A DNA stretch of 64,000 bases, from positions 124,001-188,000 of the forward strand of contig CBDDAC010000037.1 in NCBI GenBank assembly GCA_965224765.1. The letters run 5' to 3'. This stretch comes from CAZDBA01 sp965224765 (GTDB lineage: Bacteria; Planctomycetota; Planctomycetia; Pirellulales; Pirellulaceae). Shown here one piece after another: positions 33,788-41,949 of the stretch (positions are counted from its first letter, which is position 1; every line of letters begins with the position of its first letter). A model generated the notes under the pieces. That model did no database searches and was not told the origin of the DNA. It saw nothing but the letters and a program-made list of their open reading frames with translations. The position numbers and the translations under genes were made by a program.

Positions 33788-35244
33788 ATTCTGAGACAAG
33801 GCAGGAATCTAGTGGGCACGTGGAGTACTTGATCAAACTGGAGTGCAAAACCAATACACCACTTCATGTTGGAGGGGGAGATTCAAGTGAAATGACCGAC
33901 TCGGATTTACGTCGCAATTCCAAAGGGCAAATCGTAATTCCCGGAACGTCGATTGCGGGAGTCATGCGGACAGCAATTGAAAAACTCGCTAAAGTGCAAT
34001 CGGGCGGCAACGCATGTCACCTTTACCAATCGGGCAAGCACTCAACACCTTGCAAATGCGTGGTCTGTATTTTCATGGGCAACGCCACACCAGTTGGCGC
34101 TGAGCCGTGGGTAACGCAATCCAAAGTTACTTTCGATGATGTGATCGTCACAGCGGCTCAGGAAAGGATTGTCGACGCAGTTGCAATTGAACGTACCCGC
34201 AGAACGACCAGTGATGCTAAGAAATTTGATCACGCCCAAATTCTACCCGGCGCAAATCTGGAGATCGTCATCCGTAGTGGCCAACTGAGCGACAAGGAGC
34301 TGAATTGGTTGGAGTCGGCAGCCAGAATGCTTGCCGAAGGAACGATTAGAATCGGCGCAAAAACCAATCGTGGACTTGGCAGACTTGAACCTGCAGACGA
34401 TGGAAAGGGATGTGCGATTTTCCGACGTGATCTTGGCTCGATCGACGCACTTATCGCTCTTGCAATTGGTTCAAAGTCAGATTCCAACGGCTGGACAGTA
34501 ATAAAATCGGGCCTTACTACTTTCCTCGTTGAGGAGAATTCGACAAATCAAATTTCTTTTACGTTGGAAACCGATGCGTCATCAGGTCTACTGGTCGCCG
34601 ATCCGATCCAGTCAGTCAAAACTGGATTCGATCGCGCACAACGTAAACTAAACAATTTGCCGGAACTGCCCGTCACGTCATTGATCGGTGCGATTCGAAG
34701 TGGTTGTGAGCGGATCGTTCGGACAGTTGTGCCTGAAGCAGGTTGCAATTTGTTGTCCGGCACGGACACCGGGAAAACAAAGGTGTGCAAGTGCATCGTG
34801 TGTCATGTGTTTGGCAACACGGAATGGGCATCTCGAATCAGTGCTGGCGTTGACACGACTGAGAGTGGATATGACCTCCCGATGGATCATGTTGCAATCG
34901 ACCGGTTCACCGGTGGTGCAAGTGATCGCAAAAAGTTCGATGCCAAGATTTGTCGTGACGCCAAATTCAAGGTCACCCTGACATTCAATTCATGCGTGAA
35001 CTCAGACGAGGCGAAGTGGATGGCCGGTTTGCTTGTATTGGCAATCCGTGATCTGAATGATGGCATCATACGATTGGGCAGCGGTCGATCGAAAGGCTAT
35101 GGAAAAATGAATGTCGCCGACGACAAACTGAATTGGTCTGGAGAGGAGTTTGAAGCTCACTCCAAAAACTTGCAACAGTGCGTTGATTCATTGTGGCAAA
35201 AAGTTGAATTGCAAAATTCCAAAAGCGAGGTAGCGGTGCCATGA
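33784..35244 (+). CDS. Double Cas7 (Cas7-2x) subunit
   Basis: A 486-residue protein with two Cas7/Csm3-like RAMP domains in tandem. The first has 'NTPLHVGGGDSSEMTDSDLR', 'IVIPGTSIAGVMRTAIE', the cysteine cluster 'CKCVVCIFMG' and the G-loop 'GAKTNRGLGRLE'. The second repeats this with 'LPVTSLIGAIRSGCERIV', 'CKCIVCHVFGN', 'VAIDRFTGGASDRKKFD' and 'RLGSGRSKGYGKM'. Each domain should cover one crRNA segment, and the Asp in 'TDSDL' is a candidate RNA-cleavage residue. It overlaps its neighbours by four bases on both sides, so the operon is tightly coupled. Confidence 0.88.
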   Translation: MNSETRQESSGHVEYLIKLECKTNTPLHVGGGDSSEMTDSDLRRNSKGQIVIPGTSIAGVMRTAIEKLAKVQSGGNACHLYQSGKHSTPCKCVVCIFMGNATPVGAEPWVTQSKVTFDDVIVTAAQERIVDAVAIERTRRTTSDAKKFDHAQILPGANLEIVIRSGQLSDKELNWLESAARMLAEGTIRIGAKTNRGLGRLEPADDGKGCAIFRRDLGSIDALIALAIGSKSDSNGWTVIKSGLTTFLVEENSTNQISFTLETDASSGLLVADPIQSVKTGFDRAQRKLNNLPELPVTSLIGAIRSGCERIVRTVVPEAGCNLLSGTDTGKTKVCKCIVCHVFGNTEWASRISAGVDTTESGYDLPMDHVAIDRFTGGASDRKKFDAKICRDAKFKVTLTFNSCVNSDEAKWMAGLLVLAIRDLNDGIIRLGSGRSKGYGKMNVADDKLNWSGEEFEAHSKNLQQCVDSLWQKVELQNSKSEVAVP

Positions 35245-35816
35245 ATCAGTGGAAAGTTATCACCCGATATCCGGTCGATCAAACCGAGCTAAGTCGGGAA
35301 CTCCAACATTGGGTTCGGAAAGCTGCTAAGGACAATGTCCTCTTTCGAGAAGGAGCGACGATCAGCCAGATGACTTTTGCAAACGAGAATTTGGTCGAGG
35401 CATCTGAATTGGATCCGCTTCAAATTGTCCGCTTGTTCTGTCCGAAATTCGAACTTTATGCCCGGCGACACTCATACAACGGAAACGGCATTTGGCAACT
35501 GAGAATCACCAGCTGCCTGAATGATTTACCCGACGGCGTCCAAATGGAGTGCTCTGGAAAAACGCAGGTGCGTCTACTAGGCGATCAACCCGACAGGTAC
35601 CGCCGAGCCACATTCGAATACTGCGATCTCGACGGCAAGGAGTCCAGTTGTGTCCTTGAGGCAAATTTATTTCGACCTGAATCGGCATTTGGCGACCGCT
35701 CCGATTCGGGCAATTCGACATACGAAGAAGAAACCATCTGCTGTTGGACGAGCATCAATAAATTGCCATCACCGGATCAACAGGAAGCTGGCGCACAAGC
35801 TGCCAGTCACGAGTAG
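35241..35816 (+). CDS. csx19: Csx19-like small subunit
   Basis: A 191-residue protein with no catalytic motif, overlapping the Cas7-2x gene by four bases. Size, position between Cas7-2x and Cas7-insertion, and the pattern 'IVRLFCPKFELYARRHSYNG' agree with Csx19 (TIGR03984), the accessory subunit of type III-D systems. Sequence support alone is moderate; gene order is the stronger argument. In the Synechocystis complex Csx19 sits on the Cas7-insertion subunit. Confidence 0.7.
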   Translation: MNQWKVITRYPVDQTELSRELQHWVRKAAKDNVLFREGATISQMTFANENLVEASELDPLQIVRLFCPKFELYARRHSYNGNGIWQLRITSCLNDLPDGVQMECSGKTQVRLLGDQPDRYRRATFEYCDLDGKESSCVLEANLFRPESAFGDRSDSGNSTYEEETICCWTSINKLPSPDQQEAGAQAASHE

Positions 35817-35844
35817 GAAGAAAACACGGTACAGGTAAAATATC

Positions 35845-38391
35845 ATGTCAGAATTTATTCACCCCTACAATTTTGTTCGACTTCCAGACGGCGGAATACC
35901 GGATGCCTTAAAAAAGCATCCGTTGTTTAGGCGGCATGCGGCGGAGACCCATGATCGCTTTGTCGAGAACAAGCACAGCGGGTACCTGGAATGCGAACTA
36001 ACCACACATACCGATTGGTTTATCCCGTCTGCGGACAAGGTTGGGTTATTCCAAGCAAAAATCAAAAAAATCAAAGTAGCGCATCCTGAGCATAAAACGC
36101 TTGGCTTCTTTTCCCTTGATCCTGTGAGACAACCGTGGTTTCCGCCAGTGGACCAAACCAAACCAGCGATTCCAGGTTCTAGTCTTCGCGGAATGATCCG
36201 CAATGTCTTTGAAACTGCGACGCTGTCCTGTTTTGGTGAGTTTGATTCTCGACTCTTGGATTTTCGTTTTCCAAAGGTTTTGGATCAATTCAAAACCAAA
36301 GATTTATCTCGGACAGCGAAAGGTGTTCCGTTGTTTGCACCTGTTCGTTTGCGAAAACTCAACGGCGAGCACTACGCCGAGTTGTTAGTCGGAAAGCATC
36401 AAAAAGACCACGTCACTTCGTTTCCTTATGCAAATGCAGTTTGCTACGTGGATAAGGTTCGAGTAACTAGAACCAGAGCAGGAAGCAACACACCGCTATT
36501 GGATCTCATTGACGACCTTCAGATAAAATCCTGCGATCCAATTGCTGTTGTTGTCCGAGCGGAATGCCAATCTCGCCAGAAACGCAATACCAAATTGTGG
36601 TACCGCAATGTCGGTGGGAAAGGGGTGGACAGGCAATCGGGACAGAACGTACACGATATCTTTGCAAAGGCCGTTGATTTTGAGCAATTGAAACCTGAAA
36701 ATGACCAGATAATCGTTTTTGGCTATTGGTACCGAACCGGCCCCAACTTCATGTCGAAACATGACGAACGTGTTTTCTTTTCGTGGTCAGCCAACCACAA
36801 TTTTCCTGTCGATCAATTCCCAACTCCTAAATCCTGTCTGAATGACGATCGAACATTATTAGAGAGATACGAAGACTTTGTTATTAGGCAAACCAACACG
36901 GATAACTTAATCTACTTGCCAGCCGAAGTCATAAGCACATTCGAATCATCAATTGTCGAGTACAACGGTCGAAACAAGAACGCTAGTAATGACACGCCGA
37001 GGGCAATCGACAATAACGCCCCTCACCCAAGTGATTTCATCGATAAAAATGGAAGCCATGAGCAAGTCAAAGACGGCGATCTTTTCTATGCACTGATCGA
37101 AAATCTTATTGGTTCTCTGCGAATCGACAGTATCTATCCAGTTGCCGTCCCACGCCTCCGACATCCTGAACCTCGCGGCAAGTTACTCTGGAACAACACA
37201 CGCGGCTTTTACCCCTGTAGGAAATTTCAGGAAGAGTGCGAAGACTGTCAACGCACCGAAAGCCCGAATTCGAAGAAAAAGGGCACCGTGAAAATATGCC
37301 CTGCATGCAAGGAGCGACATCTTTCCTTATGTCCCGCTTGTCGAGTCTTTGGATGGGTTAGAGAGTTCGACCGTTATGAAGCTGCTCAAGGCGAGTCAGA
37401 CCGTATTGATTCGGTCGCTGGCCATGTCCATTTTTCTCATGGCGAGCTTAAGTCTTTACCAACAAATGGACGAACCAAGGCCGAGCTAATCACGCTCCCA
37501 ATTCTGGATACACCAAAACCAACATTCACAGATTTCTATCTGCGAAAGAAAGAAAAGGCCACCTATACGTCCGAAGTCGAGAAAAGATGGCCGCCCGCAA
37601 TCCAAAAACACCCAAGCCCGCTATATCGAACCAATGAAGCAAACCTTCGCGGGCGAAAACTCTACCGCCGAAAAAGTGAAACAAAGTTTGACTCGAATGA
37701 TCCAAAAGTTGGTGGCTTGATATCACCGCCAGACAACGAGCATCATCAAGGCGGCTATCCAGGCAATCAAAATCAGACTGTCCATGCTCAACCTAAAAAC
37801 ATGGTTTTCAAGTTTCGGGTTGATTTCGACAATTTATCCGATCAGGAACTTGGAGCATTGGTGTTCTCGTTAAACCTCGAACTCCCGAAGGAGTTGATGA
37901 GAGAAAATACTCAACTACGCCATATGCTGGGGCACGGAAAATCACTGGGAATGGGACAGTCGTCAATCAAAATTGTCGGTTCAAATGTAAAATCTCATGA
38001 CCAAAGAACGGCCTCCTACAAGTCTTTTGATGGACTCAAGTCAACCAGAAATGACTTAGGAAAGAAATCGCTTGAACGATGTTCTGAAAAGTTCTTTGAG
38101 GCATGGAGTTCCACCGGTACTGAAGTTCAAGAATGTTGGAACGATTTGATCAACATGCTTTCGGTGGTTGATATCAACGATTGTCCGGTCCATTTCCCAA
38201 CTCGTGTTGTTAGACAAAAAGGGAGGCCTCCTACATTTGACGTCCATGAAAATGATCATTACGAGATCTTTGGATGGTACGGCGGTTATCGACAGCAGAA
38301 GAACCGCATTCCGTTGCCAGATCCAGTTGGAGAAACAGAGGGAACCCAACCCAGACTTTCCACTGACCCATGCAAGAGACTCGACCAATGA
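35845..38391 (+). CDS. Cas7 with large insertion (TIGR03986-type RAMP subunit)
   Basis: An 848-residue RAMP protein. The opening 'HPYNFVRLPDG' is typical of the TIGR03986 family. The Cas7 core has 'DQTKPAIPGSSLRGMIRNVF' near residue 110 and the closing G-loop 'HMLGHGKSLGMGQSSIKIVG' near 695. Between them lies a large insertion with a zinc cluster ('CEDCQ', 'CPACKERHLSLCPACRVFGW'). It is the last effector subunit and caps the crRNA 3' side in the related III-Dv complex. Its stop overlaps the next start (ATGA). Confidence 0.85.
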   Translation: MSEFIHPYNFVRLPDGGIPDALKKHPLFRRHAAETHDRFVENKHSGYLECELTTHTDWFIPSADKVGLFQAKIKKIKVAHPEHKTLGFFSLDPVRQPWFPPVDQTKPAIPGSSLRGMIRNVFETATLSCFGEFDSRLLDFRFPKVLDQFKTKDLSRTAKGVPLFAPVRLRKLNGEHYAELLVGKHQKDHVTSFPYANAVCYVDKVRVTRTRAGSNTPLLDLIDDLQIKSCDPIAVVVRAECQSRQKRNTKLWYRNVGGKGVDRQSGQNVHDIFAKAVDFEQLKPENDQIIVFGYWYRTGPNFMSKHDERVFFSWSANHNFPVDQFPTPKSCLNDDRTLLERYEDFVIRQTNTDNLIYLPAEVISTFESSIVEYNGRNKNASNDTPRAIDNNAPHPSDFIDKNGSHEQVKDGDLFYALIENLIGSLRIDSIYPVAVPRLRHPEPRGKLLWNNTRGFYPCRKFQEECEDCQRTESPNSKKKGTVKICPACKERHLSLCPACRVFGWVREFDRYEAAQGESDRIDSVAGHVHFSHGELKSLPTNGRTKAELITLPILDTPKPTFTDFYLRKKEKATYTSEVEKRWPPAIQKHPSPLYRTNEANLRGRKLYRRKSETKFDSNDPKVGGLISPPDNEHHQGGYPGNQNQTVHAQPKNMVFKFRVDFDNLSDQELGALVFSLNLELPKELMRENTQLRHMLGHGKSLGMGQSSIKIVGSNVKSHDQRTASYKSFDGLKSTRNDLGKKSLERCSEKFFEAWSSTGTEVQECWNDLINMLSVVDINDCPVHFPTRVVRQKGRPPTFDVHENDHYEIFGWYGGYRQQKNRIPLPDPVGETEGTQPRLSTDPCKRLDQ

Positions 38392-41333
38392 CTAAGTCTG
38401 CTTTTGCGAGTTTCTACCCGATGCGAGTTGTTTTGCGGCTAAATCGTGCAACGAAAATGGGGCACCATCCAGCTGCGACGATCTGCCAACTGTTGAAAAC
38501 GGCTGCTGGTAGGCTGGGGCACAAAGCGTTTCCCTCCAATGTAATTCCCGACCCCATTGAAGTCGGGCGAATGTCCATCGCCAAAGACGCTTTGTATGCG
38601 TTTGGACTTAACCTTTGGCATTGTTCGGAAGAACAAGCCCGGTCTGATTTCATTGGCCTAATCGAAGCCATTGGTGAAATTGGTAACGAAACATCCGGAA
38701 AACATCGCAAACAAGGCTTGGGCGGTAACTTTCGAATCGACCACCATCATTCACTCGTGGCCGAAGAATCGACCGCACCAGTCGCGATTCCAGAGCATTG
38801 GATCGACCTTCAGGAACACAACGCAAGATCGCAATCGCGACTGACGCTTCGCTGGCTTACTCCTCTCTGTGCCTCGCTTCCAAAGCGTTTTGGCAAGAAT
38901 GGTCGCAAGCCGGGCTTCTTCGATAACAAACGATTTCCGATTCATGACCTCGCCAATCGATTGGTCACCAGACTTGACCAAACCATTGGGGTCGATCTCA
39001 ACGGTCTCAAACAAGTTCACAACTCAGACATTCATCTGTTGGACAAGCCAGGCCTTTCACGCTTGCATTGGATAAAATGGCTGTACGGCGAGCAGATAGC
39101 ACAAATCACTGCCTCTTCTCTACCAGTTGCTGAACAACAAACCGCTGCCGTGTCACAGGGCGCTGATACCGGAAACCATATCAATTCAAATCGATATCGG
39201 TCCCGCCCCAAACACCAGACCTCCTCGAATCACAAATGGAAGAAAACCAATCAACTAAAGGGCCAGTTGTATGGAGTCATTGGCCGAGTGCAGGTAGAGG
39301 TGCGTTGCCCCAAATTGTTACGGGCGCTCGTACTTGGGCAGTATTCAAACGTCGGAGAAGGAACGAACTATGGGCTGGGACGATATGTGATCGAGGAGAC
39401 TCAGCAGTGTCTGACAGTTCGAATTCCTCCTTTTTTGCGCGCTCAGCGATCCGTCAGCCAGTCGGAGCTTGCATTTGAACATCCAATCTTTGAACAGGAA
39501 TGCCATCGACTGAACGTTTCCACCTCGCAGGCACGTCAACAGGCCCAAACCGTTGTCGATGGTACGTTTGAAGCACGCCCCGTTGAACGATTCTTGTTGC
39601 CTGGAGAAAAGACGCGACTTATTTCCGTTCCCGCACGTTCGGAGCGAGTTTTGCAGAAAGCCATTTACGAGCAGTTGAATCCAACTCTGGATCGCTTTCT
39701 TTCCGACAGTTGCATCGCCTATCGCAAAGGACTTAGCCGAAAAAACGCTGCGCAAAAAATCGAACAAGCCTTTACGCAAGGCTGGAGATGGGCCTTGAAG
39801 GCTGATTTTCATCATTTCTTTGATTCGATTGATCATCGAATTCTTCGCGACAAACTGGAAGCTTACATTCAAGATGACGATATTGTTGAGCTTTTAATGA
39901 AGTGGGTTGTCAGCGGCGCACCCCAACCGGGGCGTGGTCTGCCCACCGGAGCCGTTATTTCCCCATTGCTCGCCAATCTATTTCTGCAATCGTTTGATGA
40001 AGCCGTCAAACAGGATGGAGGACGACTGGTACGATATGGTGACGATTTTGTAATTTTGTTTCGCGATCCTCAGAAAGGAAGATCGGTTCTCCAGCGGGCA
40101 AATAGCTTGGCTCAACAATTGATGCTGCACCTGAACGACGAAAAAACCAAACTGCTGGATCTCGAAAAGACGCCATTTGACTATTTGGGATATCGCTTTT
40201 TCTGTGAGAAGGGCTGGCAATATCGTGGTGATGGCCTGAAGCAAGTAGAAGATCTCGGCTGGCATCAAGCTCCCAAAACCCGAGACGTTTCGTCAGCAAA
40301 AAAACTCCCCGGCGAACAGGGAATCGAGCAGCGTCGGGCTGGCAGCTGGATTGTCGGGCCAAACATCGATTGGATTGGAATCGAAGGAAAAGACGTTGTT
40401 TGCCGTAGCCGTTCCCAAGGGAGTGAGAACCGATTTCAGCACCGGCGCGTGAGCGAATTAATCGTTCTAGGACCAGTAACGATCGATCAATCGTTGTTTC
40501 GCAAGAATTCTGACATCGAACTTCAGTTGATTGTCGCTGATGATATCGGACGCTGGAATTGCTTGCTTACCGATTCTCCGCCAGTCGAGTTGCCCCAATT
40601 GGTTACTGCTCAGGTTCAATTTGCGGCTGATTCGGCCCGTTGTTTGGAAATTTCCCGACGATTGATTGCGGCCAAGCTTAATAACTTCGCCACCTTGGCG
40701 GAGCAGTACCCGATTCCTGGAAAATCAAATAGCCTTGCGAGCCATCTGCGCGATCTAGCCGGTCGAGCAAAGGAGGCTGACGACAGCGAGTCACTGCTGG
40801 GCTTCGAAGGGGCCGGTGCTGCGGCATGGTACAAAGAACTGGATCAGCGAATTGGCCAGAAATTTCACTTTGAACGACGGGTTCACCCTAACGCTTCCGA
40901 TCCGGTCAACGTGATGCTGAACATCGCGCATTCCCTATTGCATCGAGTCATTGCTCTTTGCCTAGTACGAGAAGGATTTGCGCCGTCAATTGGTGTGCTT
41001 CACCAACCTGGAAGGCGTCATGCGGCGCTGGCTTCCGACCTCCAGGAAGTTTTTCGACACCTGATGGAACGAGTAGTAATCGATGTGACGCATACCATCT
41101 CGCCTGGCGAGTTCCATGAAACATCGAGCGGGCCCTTTGAACTAAGAATTGAGCCTGGAGCGTATCGGACTTTGGTAGCTTCAGTGTTCAAAATGCTCAG
41201 CACAACTTGCATCATGAAATCGCAGCAGGCAGCTAAACCCTATCGTCGACACATCGCAACGATAACGCGTTCATTGCATCGCCACCTTTTGAATTCTGAG
41301 GCTCCATTCAAGATTTTTGAGCACATTAACTGA
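38388..41333 (+). CDS. Cas6-reverse transcriptase-Cas1 fusion
   Basis: The start is the ATG overlapping the previous stop (ATGA), about 981 residues. The N-terminal third is Cas6-like, with the glycine-rich loop 'GQYSNVGEGTNYGLGRYVI' before residue 350; it should process the pre-crRNA. The middle is a group II intron-type RT: 'ALKADFHHFFDSIDHRIL' (motif A Asp), 'GRGLPTGAVISPLLANLFL' and 'VRYGDDFVILF' (YGDD at 550-553). The C-terminal Cas1 integrase has E807 ('GFEGAGAAAW'), H872 ('GVLHQPGRRH') and D884/E887 ('ASDLQEVFR'). All three activities look intact. Known Cas6-RT-Cas1 proteins (for example Marinomonas) can take spacers from RNA. Confidence 0.93.
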   Translation: MTKSAFASFYPMRVVLRLNRATKMGHHPAATICQLLKTAAGRLGHKAFPSNVIPDPIEVGRMSIAKDALYAFGLNLWHCSEEQARSDFIGLIEAIGEIGNETSGKHRKQGLGGNFRIDHHHSLVAEESTAPVAIPEHWIDLQEHNARSQSRLTLRWLTPLCASLPKRFGKNGRKPGFFDNKRFPIHDLANRLVTRLDQTIGVDLNGLKQVHNSDIHLLDKPGLSRLHWIKWLYGEQIAQITASSLPVAEQQTAAVSQGADTGNHINSNRYRSRPKHQTSSNHKWKKTNQLKGQLYGVIGRVQVEVRCPKLLRALVLGQYSNVGEGTNYGLGRYVIEETQQCLTVRIPPFLRAQRSVSQSELAFEHPIFEQECHRLNVSTSQARQQAQTVVDGTFEARPVERFLLPGEKTRLISVPARSERVLQKAIYEQLNPTLDRFLSDSCIAYRKGLSRKNAAQKIEQAFTQGWRWALKADFHHFFDSIDHRILRDKLEAYIQDDDIVELLMKWVVSGAPQPGRGLPTGAVISPLLANLFLQSFDEAVKQDGGRLVRYGDDFVILFRDPQKGRSVLQRANSLAQQLMLHLNDEKTKLLDLEKTPFDYLGYRFFCEKGWQYRGDGLKQVEDLGWHQAPKTRDVSSAKKLPGEQGIEQRRAGSWIVGPNIDWIGIEGKDVVCRSRSQGSENRFQHRRVSELIVLGPVTIDQSLFRKNSDIELQLIVADDIGRWNCLLTDSPPVELPQLVTAQVQFAADSARCLEISRRLIAAKLNNFATLAEQYPIPGKSNSLASHLRDLAGRAKEADDSESLLGFEGAGAAAWYKELDQRIGQKFHFERRVHPNASDPVNVMLNIAHSLLHRVIALCLVREGFAPSIGVLHQPGRRHAALASDLQEVFRHLMERVVIDVTHTISPGEFHETSSGPFELRIEPGAYRTLVASVFKMLSTTCIMKSQQAAKPYRRHIATITRSLHRHLLNSEAPFKIFEHIN

Positions 41334-41340
41334 GGATGTC

Positions 41341-41619
41341 ATGAGCCGTTACATTGCCACTTACGACATATCGGTGGATGCAAGCCGAACCACGATTGCA
41401 AAGGTCCTGATGAAATACGGCGATCGGATTCAGAAAAGTGTTTTCGAAGTCTGGCTGGAGCCGGACGAATTACCGGAATTGCGTCGTCTCGTCGGTCCCT
41501 ACTTGAGACACGAAGACCAGTTTGAGCTGATTCCAATTGATCTGTCGCCAGCACGCGACCGCTGGCGATGGGGAGAGGAAACCGATGATTACCCGGCTGT
41601 GGTCGTATTAGGTCGCTAA
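41341..41619 (+). CDS. cas2: Cas2
   Basis: A 92-residue Cas2 of normal size from the ATG at 41341. The ferredoxin-like fold starts 'RYIATYDISVDASRTTIAKV', with the conserved Asp in 'YDIS', and continues 'YGDRIQKSVFEVWL'. It forms the adaptation complex with the Cas1 part of the preceding fusion and sits 7 bases behind it. The CRISPR leader follows immediately. Confidence 0.93.
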   Translation: MSRYIATYDISVDASRTTIAKVLMKYGDRIQKSVFEVWLEPDELPELRRLVGPYLRHEDQFELIPIDLSPARDRWRWGEETDDYPAVVVLGR

Positions 41620-41949
41620 AAACTGGCTATTTGCTCTTTGACAATTTGCTTGCCAATATTCTGGTGTCAACCTCGAATAACTATCTGTGAGGGATCGAAA
41701 AAGAGCTCTCATCGACATTTGGGTGCGGCGGCCCTGTGGCTGCGGCCCGTCAGATTTTCGTTCAGTTGACAAGCGGCGAATCTTCAAGTGAGTGAAGTCG
41801 CTGGAAAGCGGACGACTAACCGGCAATTTCTTTAACAGGTTGCTTGGAGTTGAGGAGTACGTCGGATATCAGGAAACTCAGAATGGAACCCAAGGCATCG
41901 ATTTATCGACGTTTTTTCAAAAATGTTTCAAACTGAGACAAAAGAGAGG
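41620..41949 (+). promoter_or_regulatory. CRISPR leader
   Basis: 330 bases between cas2 and the first repeat, without a gene. Its last part is AT-rich ('TTTTTTCAAAAATGTTTC' region) and ends directly at repeat 1, as leaders do. A TTGACA hexamer at about 41767 could be a -35 element. The segment TTTCAAACTGAGAC near 41927-41940 resembles half of the module-A palindrome. The leader position is supported by the degenerate repeat at the opposite end of the array. Confidence 0.75.
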
